Shown piece by piece: positions 38,355 through 49,200 of a stretch of 64,000 nucleotides of DNA. Position numbers and translations under genes: made by a program. The notes under the pieces are model-generated. The model had not been told where the DNA came from and ran no database searches. It saw nothing but the letters and a program-made list of their open reading frames with translations. How positions within the stretch are numbered: position 1 is the first letter of the stretch; the number at the start of each line of letters is the position of its first letter. Source of the stretch: Limonium bicolor. Its lineage: Eukaryota; Streptophyta; Magnoliopsida; Caryophyllales; Plumbaginaceae. The stretch covers positions 249,703,882 to 249,767,881 of the forward strand of contig CM041782.1 of the NCBI GenBank assembly GCA_023374045.1, given 5' to 3'.

Positions 38355-39120
38355 TACGTAGGCAGCCCATCTAGGGTGCGACCCCATTCCAATCAAAAAC
38401 CCTTTTCTCCACTCTAAGGTGTTCTTCATACCTCTCAAAACATTCAAATCCCCTCCGACTCCCACAAACCCTCGACTTCTTCAACTCTCAAAACCAGACT
38501 CCCAATCTTTCATTCTATACTCATTCGAATTCATCAATTCTTCGTCTTGGCGTTAGCTTGGAAGAAAAGCTCTCCTCATCCACTCGTTTTCTCCCCTCCA
38601 GTTCTAATCCTATCCTTGGCTTTTAATTGAATCTCTCTAAAAAGGTTTTGAAAGAAGGTAATCCCGACAATTGGAGACCGAGGTTTCCTCGGGCACCAAT
38701 CCAAGGTTATGGTCATTGCCACTACCGAGGGGTGTAACCCAGTGCGAATCCACACAGAATCTCTAATATGATTAGATAAGTCCCATCCATAGGCAACAAA
38801 TCATCAGAGTCAATTAACGGTTCTTAGAACCCTTCTCCCCTTCCTTCCTAGTATCTTAGGTCAAACTAGGTGGCGACTCTAGTCAATTCCGCCTTATAGA
38901 GGCATAAGTCCGCGTGGGGCCCATTGAGAGCGGGTGTAGTGTTCATTAACACTCCCCTTATGCTTTCTGGGAAAGACGGACGATTTAGTAGGTATTTGAG
39001 GGATGCCATGAATAACGGGTTTTCACCCTCCACAGAACGGCAATTTCTAGGATCTAGGCTTCTCAGCTAGTTCGTATTTAGATAGACCCCCCTCATACCG
39101 AAAAATCACCCTCCACAGAA

Positions 39121-39138
39121 TGGCGACTCTGCTGGGGA
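39121..39138 (+). other. Primer-binding site of Ogre-like element
   Basis: TGGCGACTCTGCTGGGGA, 3 nt after the LTR end at 39117. From memory, sequences of this type follow the 5' LTR of Tat/Ogre elements and pair with a tRNA-Arg; the exact tRNA was not checked. Confidence 0.65.
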
Positions 39139-40711
39139 AAACTTGAGTAAGTTTTTCTCATAAACTTGGTCAAGGAAGACTGAACTCCATCCACAATTGT
39201 CAGGATTCCCCAACTTCTTTCAAAACCTTCAAGAGATTCATTCTAAAGCCGCTAGGACTACTCTACTCCACACTTAGAGTGTGTAGTGAGAGGATAGTTA
39301 GGATGATTGTCTAGAGTTCGAGATTGGCCTTGAGTGCCATATGTGTGCTTTACCATTTGTATGCTTCACTTTTGTGTGTTTATTGTTGTGTGTCTACTGT
39401 CTTATGTCTACTGCTCTTCATGCATGACATAATATTTATTGCTTATTTATTGCTTTTGTAAATGGGGCCTTCCTAGAAGGAGTCAACCCATTGTTGCATC
39501 GGGTAGCATAGGACATGCATTCCTCTGTGTCACCCGATTTGTCCACGAGTCACGGGATCCCAACCGGTCCACGGTTGATTCCCCATGAGTTGGGTCCTTC
39601 CTAGAAGGAGTTAACCCACGAGGTAACATGGTCCAAGACCTACGCCTTGAAGCTCATGATCCAAACATATCCTCCATTACCCGAGTCTAAGCCAGCATAT
39701 AGTGAGCCATGAGCCTTCAGTGTCCAGCTGCCTGGTCCAGTGTCTAGGACGGGTTTTATGGGTAATCACCCCCTTGTATGCCGCCTGTCTGACCACCCTC
39801 TGTCTTACCCTGAAGATTGCATGGGCTCAGTTCTCCATGATTCCTCTACACCACGGATGTCTTTAAAGCCCAATGTCACGCTACACGTCCATAGAGGATC
39901 CCGTATTTACCGGATACCCATACATGGCACAACGTAGTCAGTGAATAATTTGGACTTTAGACACACCTTATCGTGCAGACGAGGGGAGATCGGACCCCAT
40001 GCAGTACTTCCCCAAGTTTCCCAAAAGTGAGTATGTTGTGATAATCCCCGGCCGTGGCTCGTGTGACTGTATCATTTCGGGTATCCTGACCTTTCGAACT
40101 TAAGCACTCCGGACTTTCTTAATGACGTGCCCCACAAGGCATAACAGAGATAAATCCCGAGAGATGAACAGTGAAGGGACGACGGTTCCCCCGGTGGTAT
40201 GGAAACATTGATTGACCTGGAAGGTGATTATCCCAATCATTCGCACTCAGCTCCACATAAAAACTAGCCACGATTTTACTTCTTGCTATACAGGTGTGCA
40301 AACCACTTTCTTCGAACCAAATTGTTTTAAATTTTGCATAATGTTCGGAATTCTCTTTTGCATGTCTCTTAAAGCTGTTTTACGAGCTCGTCTAATTTAG
40401 AATCCCACTTATATTTTACTCAAAAACATTTGGGTTTTAAAACCTGTCACTTACTTCATTTCACAAAAATGTTATTTCCAAAACAATTTTCAAAAAATAG
40501 ATTTCGAAAAACCTACTTTCTACAAACGAATTTCAGACAACATCCTTCACCAACATTATTTCTTAATAGTTTTCGAAAACAGTTTTCAAAGTTGATTTTC
40601 ACAAACGTATTCCAAAATAAATGATTTAGTCCCCATGTTGCGACCCGCTATTTTTGAAGCTCAACCCACCTTCAAGAGCAACGGTCATTACTGTGGAGTG
40701 TACTAGTCATT

Positions 40712-41365
40712 TCGTGTTTTCACAAAAGTGGTGGATTTTCTCAACGATTTTTTTTGCTCGATCATTCACCTTTCCTTTCTCAAAAAACGCCCCTCATTTT
40801 CCTTCATCGAAGCAAGTGGAGTGCATGAAAACCAACAACGATTCGAGCTGAAAACCAGAAGTGTACCAGCCCGGGTCAAGCGACACAAAGATCAGCAACA
40901 CCGGTTCAAGTTTAAACTGTTGAAAATCAGAAGAACACCAACCTGTTTTGTTTGATCATAGTTTTGCTTTACTGCAAAAGCCTGAAAATGAGCAAGCAGT
41001 CGGTCAAGAGCCCGAAAACGAGCCAGCAGCCGGTGAAGAACCCGAAGATGAGCGAGCAACCAACCAGGAGTCTGAGCGCGAGCAGTCAGTCAGAAGCCCG
41101 AAGACGGACCAAAGGAGGTCAGAAGAAATTTAGCTTAAAATTCCCCCTTTTAATGACTTTGTAGGAGTAATGATGTATAGGATTTCCCCCGATGTTTCTT
41201 TTCTTTCTCGTCCATTTCTGAATAGATTAAGTGTACAGGTTTGTACATCCCCTTTGAATTTATTTAGATCAATGTGTATAGGGTTCCCTACTCCCTATTT
41301 TATTTGCGAATGATCGAGCGTCAAAGTTTATATTGAGAAAATCCACCACTTTGAAAACACGCGTT
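40712..41365. repeat. Fold-back with about 55-bp inverted arms
   Basis: The left arm (40712-40770) and the reverse complement of the right arm (41308-41365) share CGTGTTTTC, AAGTGGTGGATTTTCTCAA and GCTCGATCATTC blocks with small gaps. The 540-nt loop contains the 30-bp repeats at 40981-41095. Confidence 0.7.
40981..41095 (+). repeat. 30-bp minisatellite inside fold-back
   Basis: About 3.7 copies of a 30-bp unit. In the frame from 40948 they encode an acidic peptide repeat (PENEQAVGQE, PENEPAAGEE, PEDERATNQE). The frame is only 61 codons and no family is recognised. Confidence 0.6.
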
Positions 41366-41369
41366 TTCG

Positions 41370-41512
41370 AAATTGTTTTCTAAAACTTGGTTTCTTTTGG
41401 CATGCACGTATAATAAAAGAACGAATAAGGAGCGACCCCTCACAGTTATATGTCATTCATCAACCTTGCTTTATGGGGTGAAAATTCACGGTATCTACAG
41501 GAGGTATCCCCA
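41370..41512 (-). mobile_element. Inverted, diverged Ogre-type LTR start
   Basis: On the minus strand, GGGGATACCTCC (polypurine-like) is followed by TGTAGATACCGTGAATTTTC. It aligns over about 150 bp, roughly 65% identical by eye, with the plus-strand polypurine tract and LTR start at 46224-46370. It is the 3' LTR start of an opposite-strand relative, or an inversion. How far its LTR extends to the left is unclear. Confidence 0.5.
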
Positions 41513-43769
41513 AATAAACAACAGCAACAATACCGAGCACAAAGCAAATTGCATGCATTGCATTCATTACAAAAGGTCCCATGTATTCTCGGTCAGTTCA
41601 AATTCGTCAAACACGTACAAGTCATGTCCACCTCAGAAAAATTGCATAATCATGTGTTTCATTGTCACCGCACTATACACCATCTTTCATCCCAAATATC
41701 TCGATCGCCAAAGCCCGATCTCAGAGGGATAGAAAAGAAAACCGGGAAGTTCAAACCTCTTCCAATCATAATCATCATGCGCGCCAGTGACCAAAAGGGA
41801 AGGAGTGTCATACCATGGGGCTACCATGCGGGAGTTGTCACTCCCTAAAAATTCAAGATCCAGGAGCCAATCACCAACCTGACCTCACTTAAGAATTACT
41901 ATCCCGACCACGACCCCAACAACTAGACCACCTTCAAGGTCAACAGTAATGGGATGAGCTTCATGAACCATGAGCTGAATTCGACTCAAGCGAGACTAGG
42001 TGTAGCCTTACCACTCATGCATTGCATCAAAAAACAAAACAAAAATTCTGTCAACCATCTCCATTCATCATTTTCAGCATTTCATGCATCCTATACATAG
42101 TAATTCCATATTACCACAATACACCACATGGTAGACAATCGCATTCGCATACTCCCATATCGAAATGACATCTTCGAGAAAATCATGAGAGATCGATTGA
42201 ACAGAGTGCGTGAACCACTAAACTCTCGACCCATCAATGAACACAAGGGTCCAATCAAAATTAGCACCACGGACCAAGTGAGTAGTGTACGAAGAGCGGT
42301 ATTTTCCCTTGAATTCTGAATGAGGATATTGAACAATCCACCGAGCGATGAGAGCAGATAGAGCGAGTCCATAAAGGTAAAACCATGAGCGACTTGTGAA
42401 TTCCTTCAGCACACGGAGAGGCACAATACATAGTGAGATCAACGTCGATAAACAGGATACGAACTGTGATTCATGCAAAGATCCGAGAATAGTAAGAAAA
42501 CAATTATCGACTAATGAGGATGACGAGGCACTTAGGAATAAAAATCCCCACAAAACCAAAAAGCTTTGACTGCCCTTTACATAACCCCTTAGTGAGCCCC
42601 GCTGAGCCTTTCATGAAAAACTCTTTCTTCAGAAACTCCACAACATGCCAACCCACGTACATATACTTACCTGCCCTTGCAATAGAGGATCTCAAAGGAG
42701 CCGGAGCCATGGTCCCTCCCCACCATCTTCCACAAAAACAATGAAATATTCAAAGAAATCAGTGAGTCAATGCAACTCCAAGGCCAAACACCTAAAAGAA
42801 AGCTGAAAAGGTTCAAGTAGATCGATAAGTCAATGCAACTTTGAAGCTGAAAGCCAAAATGCAAAGCAAAAAATGCTTGAGGAAGTTGATGAGCCAAGTG
42901 CAATTTCAAAAACACAAAAATGAGAAGAAAGATCAAATCGTACGCCAGAAGAGGCAAGAAGGAGAAATCCAAACCAAAAGGACCAATGATGTCCCGAAGA
43001 AACCGATAAGGGGTTATCAAAGCCCGTCTAATCATTCCACCCATGGCGAAGGTGAAACATATTCTCTATTGCACAAAAGCTCCACAACTCCTAAATAAAT
43101 CCTCCAGTCCCATGTGACACACATCACACCCCTCAGCCCCGTTATAACCCAATAAAAGACTTCTGACTCGTTAGTTGATGAGCGTTAACTGAAAAGTATC
43201 GGATCTGAAACATGAATCATAAGCTTCATACTTGTTATCAACATGTCCCGTCATCCCAAAGGGACCATGAGTGGAAGAGTGTGACCTTACCCCACAAGGT
43301 CTTTCGAGTGCGAGTGACTCTTTGATCGAAGCACCAAATCATAAACAGCTAACCCCATTGCAATTGAGGAATTTGTGAGGATTGGAAAGTCCAGAACCTC
43401 AAAAAGGAATTCTAAGGAAAATACTGCTCCGCATCGAGAGTATCATCACATCATTATCACACACGACCATACTCACGAGAGATTGACCCACATCCCTCCA
43501 TGAGAGGAAAGTGATTCACGCCTTCGAGCTCAACAATCACTCGAGATCGAACCGAAGATGTCTTATATTCGTAAGCCTCGTAGTAATAGAGATAGAGCCA
43601 TACTTTCTCTCCAAAAAAACTGCATATGCATTGTGCATCTCTTCTAGCAGTTAGCATTTGCATGCATCATAACCACTTCATTTTCAACATCCGACTAGTA
43701 AGACCTCCACCTAGTCTCGCTGAAAGTCAGCTTCAGTTGCAGTTGTTGAAGCATAACTTTAGATCAAAA

Positions 43770-45000
43770 GATGTCAACTGGAGCCATCCCAGACCATGAT
43801 CAAGCTACATCGAACCATCTCGGAGCCGTCCTGGGCTATCTTCGAGCTACATCAAACCGAGCTAAAGCCATCCGAGGCCGTATTCCAGAGCCATCCAGCG
43901 TCACCGGGCCTCCTCAAACATCATATCCAGAACCAAACTGGATCCATGGAACCATCATCCGACATTGAAACCATCCTTGGAACTACACAGGGAGCATCCT
44001 AACAGTCCGAGAACAATACGGGAGCCACCTCAAATCCACGTCAGATCTATTTCATCACCAGGGCCCTGCCTACATAGTTTCGAACTACGCCAGGTCTGAT
44101 CTCAATACGAAATTGAGTACGTAGGCAGCCCGCCCAGGGTGCGACCACCTCAAAAGAAGATTCCCCTTTTGTTCACCACTATCATCAAATGGAGCAATCT
44201 CGTAGCCTCCCCGAAGCCATCCCGAACTATCCCGGAGCCCTCTCGAGGATACTGAAGCTGAAACTGACCGTATTAAAGCCATTCATCCACACAAAAAAAA
44301 AACTGTCAGCCACAGTAAATCACATCGACCCACCATTCGATTCAAAATCCATACCAAAACCATTCATCCACAACAAAAAATTGTCAACCACATCAAAGGA
44401 CACAAATCACATCGACCCACCATTCGAATCAAAATCCAAAACAAATTGAAACCCACCAACCATCCCGAAAATCTCAATCCGAATCAAAACCCACCAACCA
44501 TCCCGAAAATCTCTACCTGAATCAAAACCCACCAACCATCCCAGAGCCGTTGCTCACAAGGGAATCACAAATCAAACCGGAGCCATCTGACCGCGCCGGA
44601 GCCATCCGATCATACCGGAGCCCTCAGATCATATCAAAGCCACCCAATCATATCGAAACCATCGAGTTCTCAAAGTCACTCATTAAAAAAAAACCCATCC
44701 ATTCAAAGACCGACCACAATGGAGCCATCCGGTCATACCGGAGCCCTCAGATCGTTTCGAATCCCTACCCATCAACCATCCCAGAGTCGTTGCTCACAAG
44801 GGAGCCGCATATCAAACCGGAGCCATCTCAGAGCCATTCCGGAGCCACCCGACCACAACGGAGCCATCCGGTCATACCGGAGCTCGCATATCATATCAAA
44901 GCCAAACCCATCAACCATCCCAGAGTCGTTGCTCACAAGGGAGTTGCGTATCAAACCAGAGCCATCTCGAACTCTGGAGCCAAAAGTCATACCAAATCCT
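43770..45000 (+). repeat. Degenerate short-period repeat zone
   Basis: Irregular repetition of phrases such as GGAGCCATCC, CATACCGGAGCC, CCATCCCAGAG and TTGCTCACAAGGGA, with some larger duplicated blocks (for example around 44530, 44770 and 44920). At 44083-44146 it includes a diverged copy of the LTR hairpin motif seen at 38321-38388. Not coding in any recognisable sense. Confidence 0.65.
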
Positions 45001-45212
45001 GAAACCATAGTGCACATCGGGCCAAGACCACCAAAAACAAAACCGAAACACAAGTCCCACACTGACAAAGTCAAGGGCCACATCAACAATAAGCATTCGA
45101 CTATCACATCCCTCACAAAAGCAATAAAAAACATCCAATCCCAAATCAATCCACAATCAAAGTCATCTTCAGATCAACCTTTCACCGCGGCGAGTTTCGT
45201 ACAACTCCATCA

Positions 45213-46110
45213 AAGTATTATAGGCTCATCATAAGTCCTATAGCTAGATCTCAAGAGGTCTAGTTGAGGCACTCCTAAGTCCTCGTACTTTCAATCGCAT
45301 TCTAGGCCCGTCATAAGCCCTAGGACTGGATATCAAGAGGTCCAGTTGAGGCACTCCTAAGCCCTCGTGCACCTTAAATCAAATCGGGTTGTTGGTATTA
45401 TAGGCTCGTCATAAGTCCTATAGCTAGATATCAAGAGGTCTAGTTGAGGCACTCCTAAGTCCTCGTACTTTCAATCGCATTCTAGGCCCGTCATAAGCCC
45501 TAGGACTGGATATCAAGAGGTCCAGTTGAGGCACTCCTAAGCCCTCGTGCACCTTAAATCAAATCGGGTTGTTGGATTATAGGCTCGTCATAAGTCCTAT
45601 AGCTAGATATCAAGAGGTCTAGTTGAGGCACTCCTAAGTCCTCGTACTTTCAATCGCATTCTAGGCCCGTCATAAGCCCTAGGACTGGATATCAAGAGGT
45701 CCAGTTGAGGCACTTCTAAGCCCTCGTGCACCTTAAATCAAATCGGGTTGTTGGTATTATAGGCTCGTCATAAGTCCTATAGCTAGATATCAAGAGGTCT
45801 AGTTGAGGCACTCCTAAGTCCTCGTACTTTCAATCGCATTCTAGGCCCGTCATAAGCCCTAGGACTGGATATCAAGAGGTCCAGTTGAGGCACTCCTAAG
45901 CCCTCGTGCACCTTAAATCAAATCGGGTTGTTGGTATTATAGGCTCGTCATAAGTTCTATAGCTAGATGTCAAGAGGTCTAGTTGAGGCTCGTCATAAGT
46001 CCTCATGCACCCCAATCCAACCCTATTGTTAGTATCCTAGGCTCGCCATAAGTCCTAGGGTTAGATGTCAAGAGGTCTAACTGAGGCTCGTCATAAGTCC
46101 TCGTACTTTC
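45213..46110 (+). repeat. 180-bp tandem repeat in 3' untranslated part
   Basis: Monomers of 179-180 bp start near 45215, 45395, 45574, 45753 and 45933; the last is more diverged. Each monomer is made of two related halves of about 90 bp, each with TAGGC(T/C)CGTCATAAG and ATCAAGAGGTC(T/C)AG phrases. Adjacent monomers are nearly identical, indicating recent amplification. The position just upstream of the polypurine tract is where Tat/Ogre elements commonly carry tandem repeats. Confidence 0.95.
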
Positions 46111-46223
46111 AATCACATTCATGCACTCACAGTCGCATCCCAATACACCACAAAGACGTAGTGAGAATTTTTGGCGCCTTCTCAACCTTGATCCAATTCT
46201 GCATGGGCTTGCAAAATTGAATC

Positions 46224-46233
46224 AAGGGGAGCC
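46224..46233 (+). other. Polypurine tract of Ogre-like element
   Basis: AAGGGGAGCC ending 3 nt before the LTR start TGTAGACAC at 46237. It would prime plus-strand DNA synthesis. Confidence 0.6.
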
Positions 46234-46236
46234 ATC

Positions 46237-49200
46237 TGTAGACACAAAAATTCTCACCTCATGAAGCAAATTCCGTAATAGTAAATAAAATGAGAGGGTC
46301 GTCACCTTTCTTTTCAAAACACATTTACGTGCATACCAAAATGAAACCATCGTTTTACGATAAAATTTTAAACCAATTTTCAAAGCATTTAAGAAAAACG
46401 AAAGTCTTCAAAAACAAATTTCGAACAATAAAGCGATTACGGAAACAAAAATATATGTTTTCTTTTCCATTATTTTATCCATTCAACTATTAAAGAAAAG
46501 TTTATGTGCTTAGTCCGGTCCCTCTTTAGTTTTTATTTTCCTTTTCAGTTTTGCTATTTATTGATCAGTTCAACAAAGCAACAATGGCCTCACGGTAAAA
46601 GAAATTCCTGATCCAGACATTTTCTTCTCAGGCCCAACCGGAGGACAGGTCTAATGTAGCCCATCAATTTTGTCATCGGGCCCCTCTCTTGCATATGAAA
46701 AAAATACTCTGTCAGCTCTATATGAAAGATGACAACAAAAAAAAACCCTAGGCCAGCACAGTAGCCGCCTCGGCGACCCTCACATTATAAAATACCCGAA
46801 AACAAAGTAGCCGGCAGAAAAAAAGATAGAGGAGAGGAGCCAGCCGACGACCATCCGATTTTCCCTCCGACATTCACATGCTCACTGGAACATTCTCTGT
46901 TTGCCAATCCCGAAAACATATTCCTAATTCGAACCCACTGTTCGAAATTTTCAGAGACCATACGAAAGAAGCTCACTCCCAAAACAACCAGAAACACGAA
47001 ATCAAGTCCACACCCCTGAGATCTCCACCTACCGAAATTCATCACCAACACTATTTCATTGCCAGAAAATGTCGCTGCGCCGTACCCACCTCTTCTATCT
47101 TCATCTTCAAATAAGAGCAAGTAGCATTTTGATCCCCACGCGAGCAACCATTATTTTGTTTTTGTTTTTCTTCTCAATTCTAACTGGTTTTCCTCCCGTT
47201 TAGTTCTATACGACATCGTCTAAAGATTTCTGCTCTCCCGATCTTCTTCTTCACTCCGATTATTTCTTCTATTTTCACTTCGCTAGACGAGCCGTGAAGG
47301 CGATGACTCGCTAAAAAAAATGGCCGCACCAGATGAATATCCAAGGATTGCGGTGATCTTGCTCCTTTGTTCGTTTTATTTATGCTCCTGCTCTAATCGT
47401 TGTGTCTGTATTTGTTATCTTACGCCCATACATGCTCTTATGTATACCCGACTCACTATGAGTTTACTGGGTCTCCATAGTTGTGTGAAATCCGTAGACA
47501 AGATGGGTTCAGAAGCCCTTCGTTGTCCTTTGAATCGTCCCATGTCTTGTTGTTGAGAAGAAAAGAGCCGCATCTGCTAGTCGGATGGTAGTTCGTTGCG
47601 ACAAATGACTCATGTTCCAGTTTCTTTTATTTTCATTACAGTTCGTTTGAGCCTCTTTTCTAGTTCGTTCCAGTAGCCTGACTGGTTTATTTATTCGTTC
47701 AGTCCCAATCTGAGAATATCCCCGACGAGTTCACCCGTGTATGGGTCTGATTTGAACCTGAAGCACTTGTCTAAAAAAAACGATGATCACTACAAATAAA
47801 CGCTCCGAATCACAAAGTTCCCTCGTTTCATCACTATATTTAATTGTTACGAACTAACGTTGGTTTGGCCTCCTGGTTTGTGTTTCTGAGATATATGCAG
47901 GACTTTCCATGGTTTCCCCTACGGTATTCAATTCTGAACTGAGTAAATATGCTCTGGTTGATTCTTTCTGTCAATTGTGGTTGGTGTACCTGGGTGAATT
48001 TGTTTGAGTATTATAACTCCCTTACATTTACGTTGTGCAATCGAGTATACATTCTGGTCATCTGCTTAGGGATATTTGTTTCTTAACTGTTTATTTGGTG
48101 TAGAGATGAAGTGGGCACCTCCCTTCGACTGTGTAATTTTATTAAAGCTCATTTTATTAGCTTGGATCGGAATTGCAGGGGTACCCAGATCTCAATCTGA
48201 AGAGATTTGATGGGGAACAACCACTCTCTATTTAGAACGTTCTATCCTCTTTCTCAAAAGACATAAAAAAAACTGAGGAATGAAATACCCACGCTAAAAA
48301 ATCTTCAAGCTCAAGCCTCATCTTCTGAAGGGTTTCATTCGGGTTTTGTTCTCTTCTTCCGTAATCGTTAACAGATGACAGCAAGGAAGAAATTACAGCG
48401 TTATCAGACTACCTGTAATCTCATCATTACGATTATCTTTGTTTGGCTGTTAACAAGCTTTCTCTCCCTGTGTAGAAACTCAGAACACGCAGACATTTGA
48501 CAAGCTACCTTTCTCCTTTCCTTCCTGTACATTCGATCGTTTTTGCCGACTAATATGTCTGTCTAATCTGTAGTAGTTTCTCGTTTTGTTTATTTTTTTT
48601 ACAGGAAGAAATCGCTCCCTGTCCTGGTATTTCATTTTGAACTGAACACTTGTAGAATTCTGATGTAAATATGTATTCGTATAGTGAAACCCATGTATGT
48701 TTCTTGTTGGACTCGCTCTCTGGTTCTCTTATTTTGTTGAGTTGAATCCATGCGAGCGTGTTTCTTGTTGACCTCCTTTACTTTCATCTGATGTCTCCTG
48801 TTCTTGTTTTCTGTAAATGATTGCTAATCGTAAAACAAATAGGAGAACTGGCGCTTAGTCTAACTTATTCATCCTGTATACCCTCATCTCTGAGATAAAA
48901 ATTGTTTTCAGACTAGTTTTCTGTTCGAATGGGAAGTATAACCAAAAAAGGGAAGCGACATGGGAGTATTAAGGGATTTCCGGAACTTAAATTTACGTTT
49001 TGGTTTTGTTTAATCACACAAATTGTAATTTCAACCATGTTACAGAGTTAACAATAAAAAATAAACCAAGGAAAAGAATAAAAAAAAGAGGGGGGTTAAC
49101 ATGTAGGCTTCGATGAATGTAGGATCAGCGGTCGTCGTGGTGGGTTTCGGTCTCCTTTATCACTTGATTATAAAATGAAAGCAAATAAAGTGCCAAATAA

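Larger units (their letters stand above)
35942..39117 (+). mobile_element. 5' LTR of Ogre-like element, truncated
   Basis: Aligns with 48114-51332 at what looks like about 98% identity by eye. The differences are a 24-bp unit in the array and a block of roughly 70 bp present near 50340-50400 and absent at 38180. It ends CACCCTCCACA at 39117. The left side begins mid-LTR at the junction with the A-family fragment. A polypyrimidine/AT-rich part lies at 36080-37200, the 24-bp array at 37482-37740 and a conserved hairpin at 38338-38354. Confidence 0.8.
39118..46236 (+). mobile_element. Internal region of Ogre-like element, no gag-pol found
   Basis: From left to right: unique-looking sequence without motifs (39140-40400); an A-rich segment (40400-40640); a fold-back whose arms are 40712-40770 and 41308-41365; an inverted diverged LTR terminus (start at 41499, minus strand); unique sequence (41520-43750); a degenerate short-period repeat zone rich in GAGCCATC (43770-45000); a 180-bp tandem repeat (45213-46110); and the 3' polypurine tract. 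ORFs of 80-170 codons in 43770-45235 come from the repeat composition and show no domain. Confidence 0.6.

Noticed and set aside
44189..45234. ORFs up to 171 codons on both strands
   Set aside because: Explained by GAGCCATC-type degenerate repeats; repeats in several frames and no conserved domain.
45213..46110. CRISPR-like regular repeats
   Set aside because: Repeats are head-to-tail 180-bp monomers without unique spacers, in a plant retrotransposon.
48112..48116. LTR start of the Ogre-like 3' LTR at about 48112
   Set aside because: This is only where similarity to the truncated 5' copy begins; a polypurine tract and TG start are found at 46224-46237.
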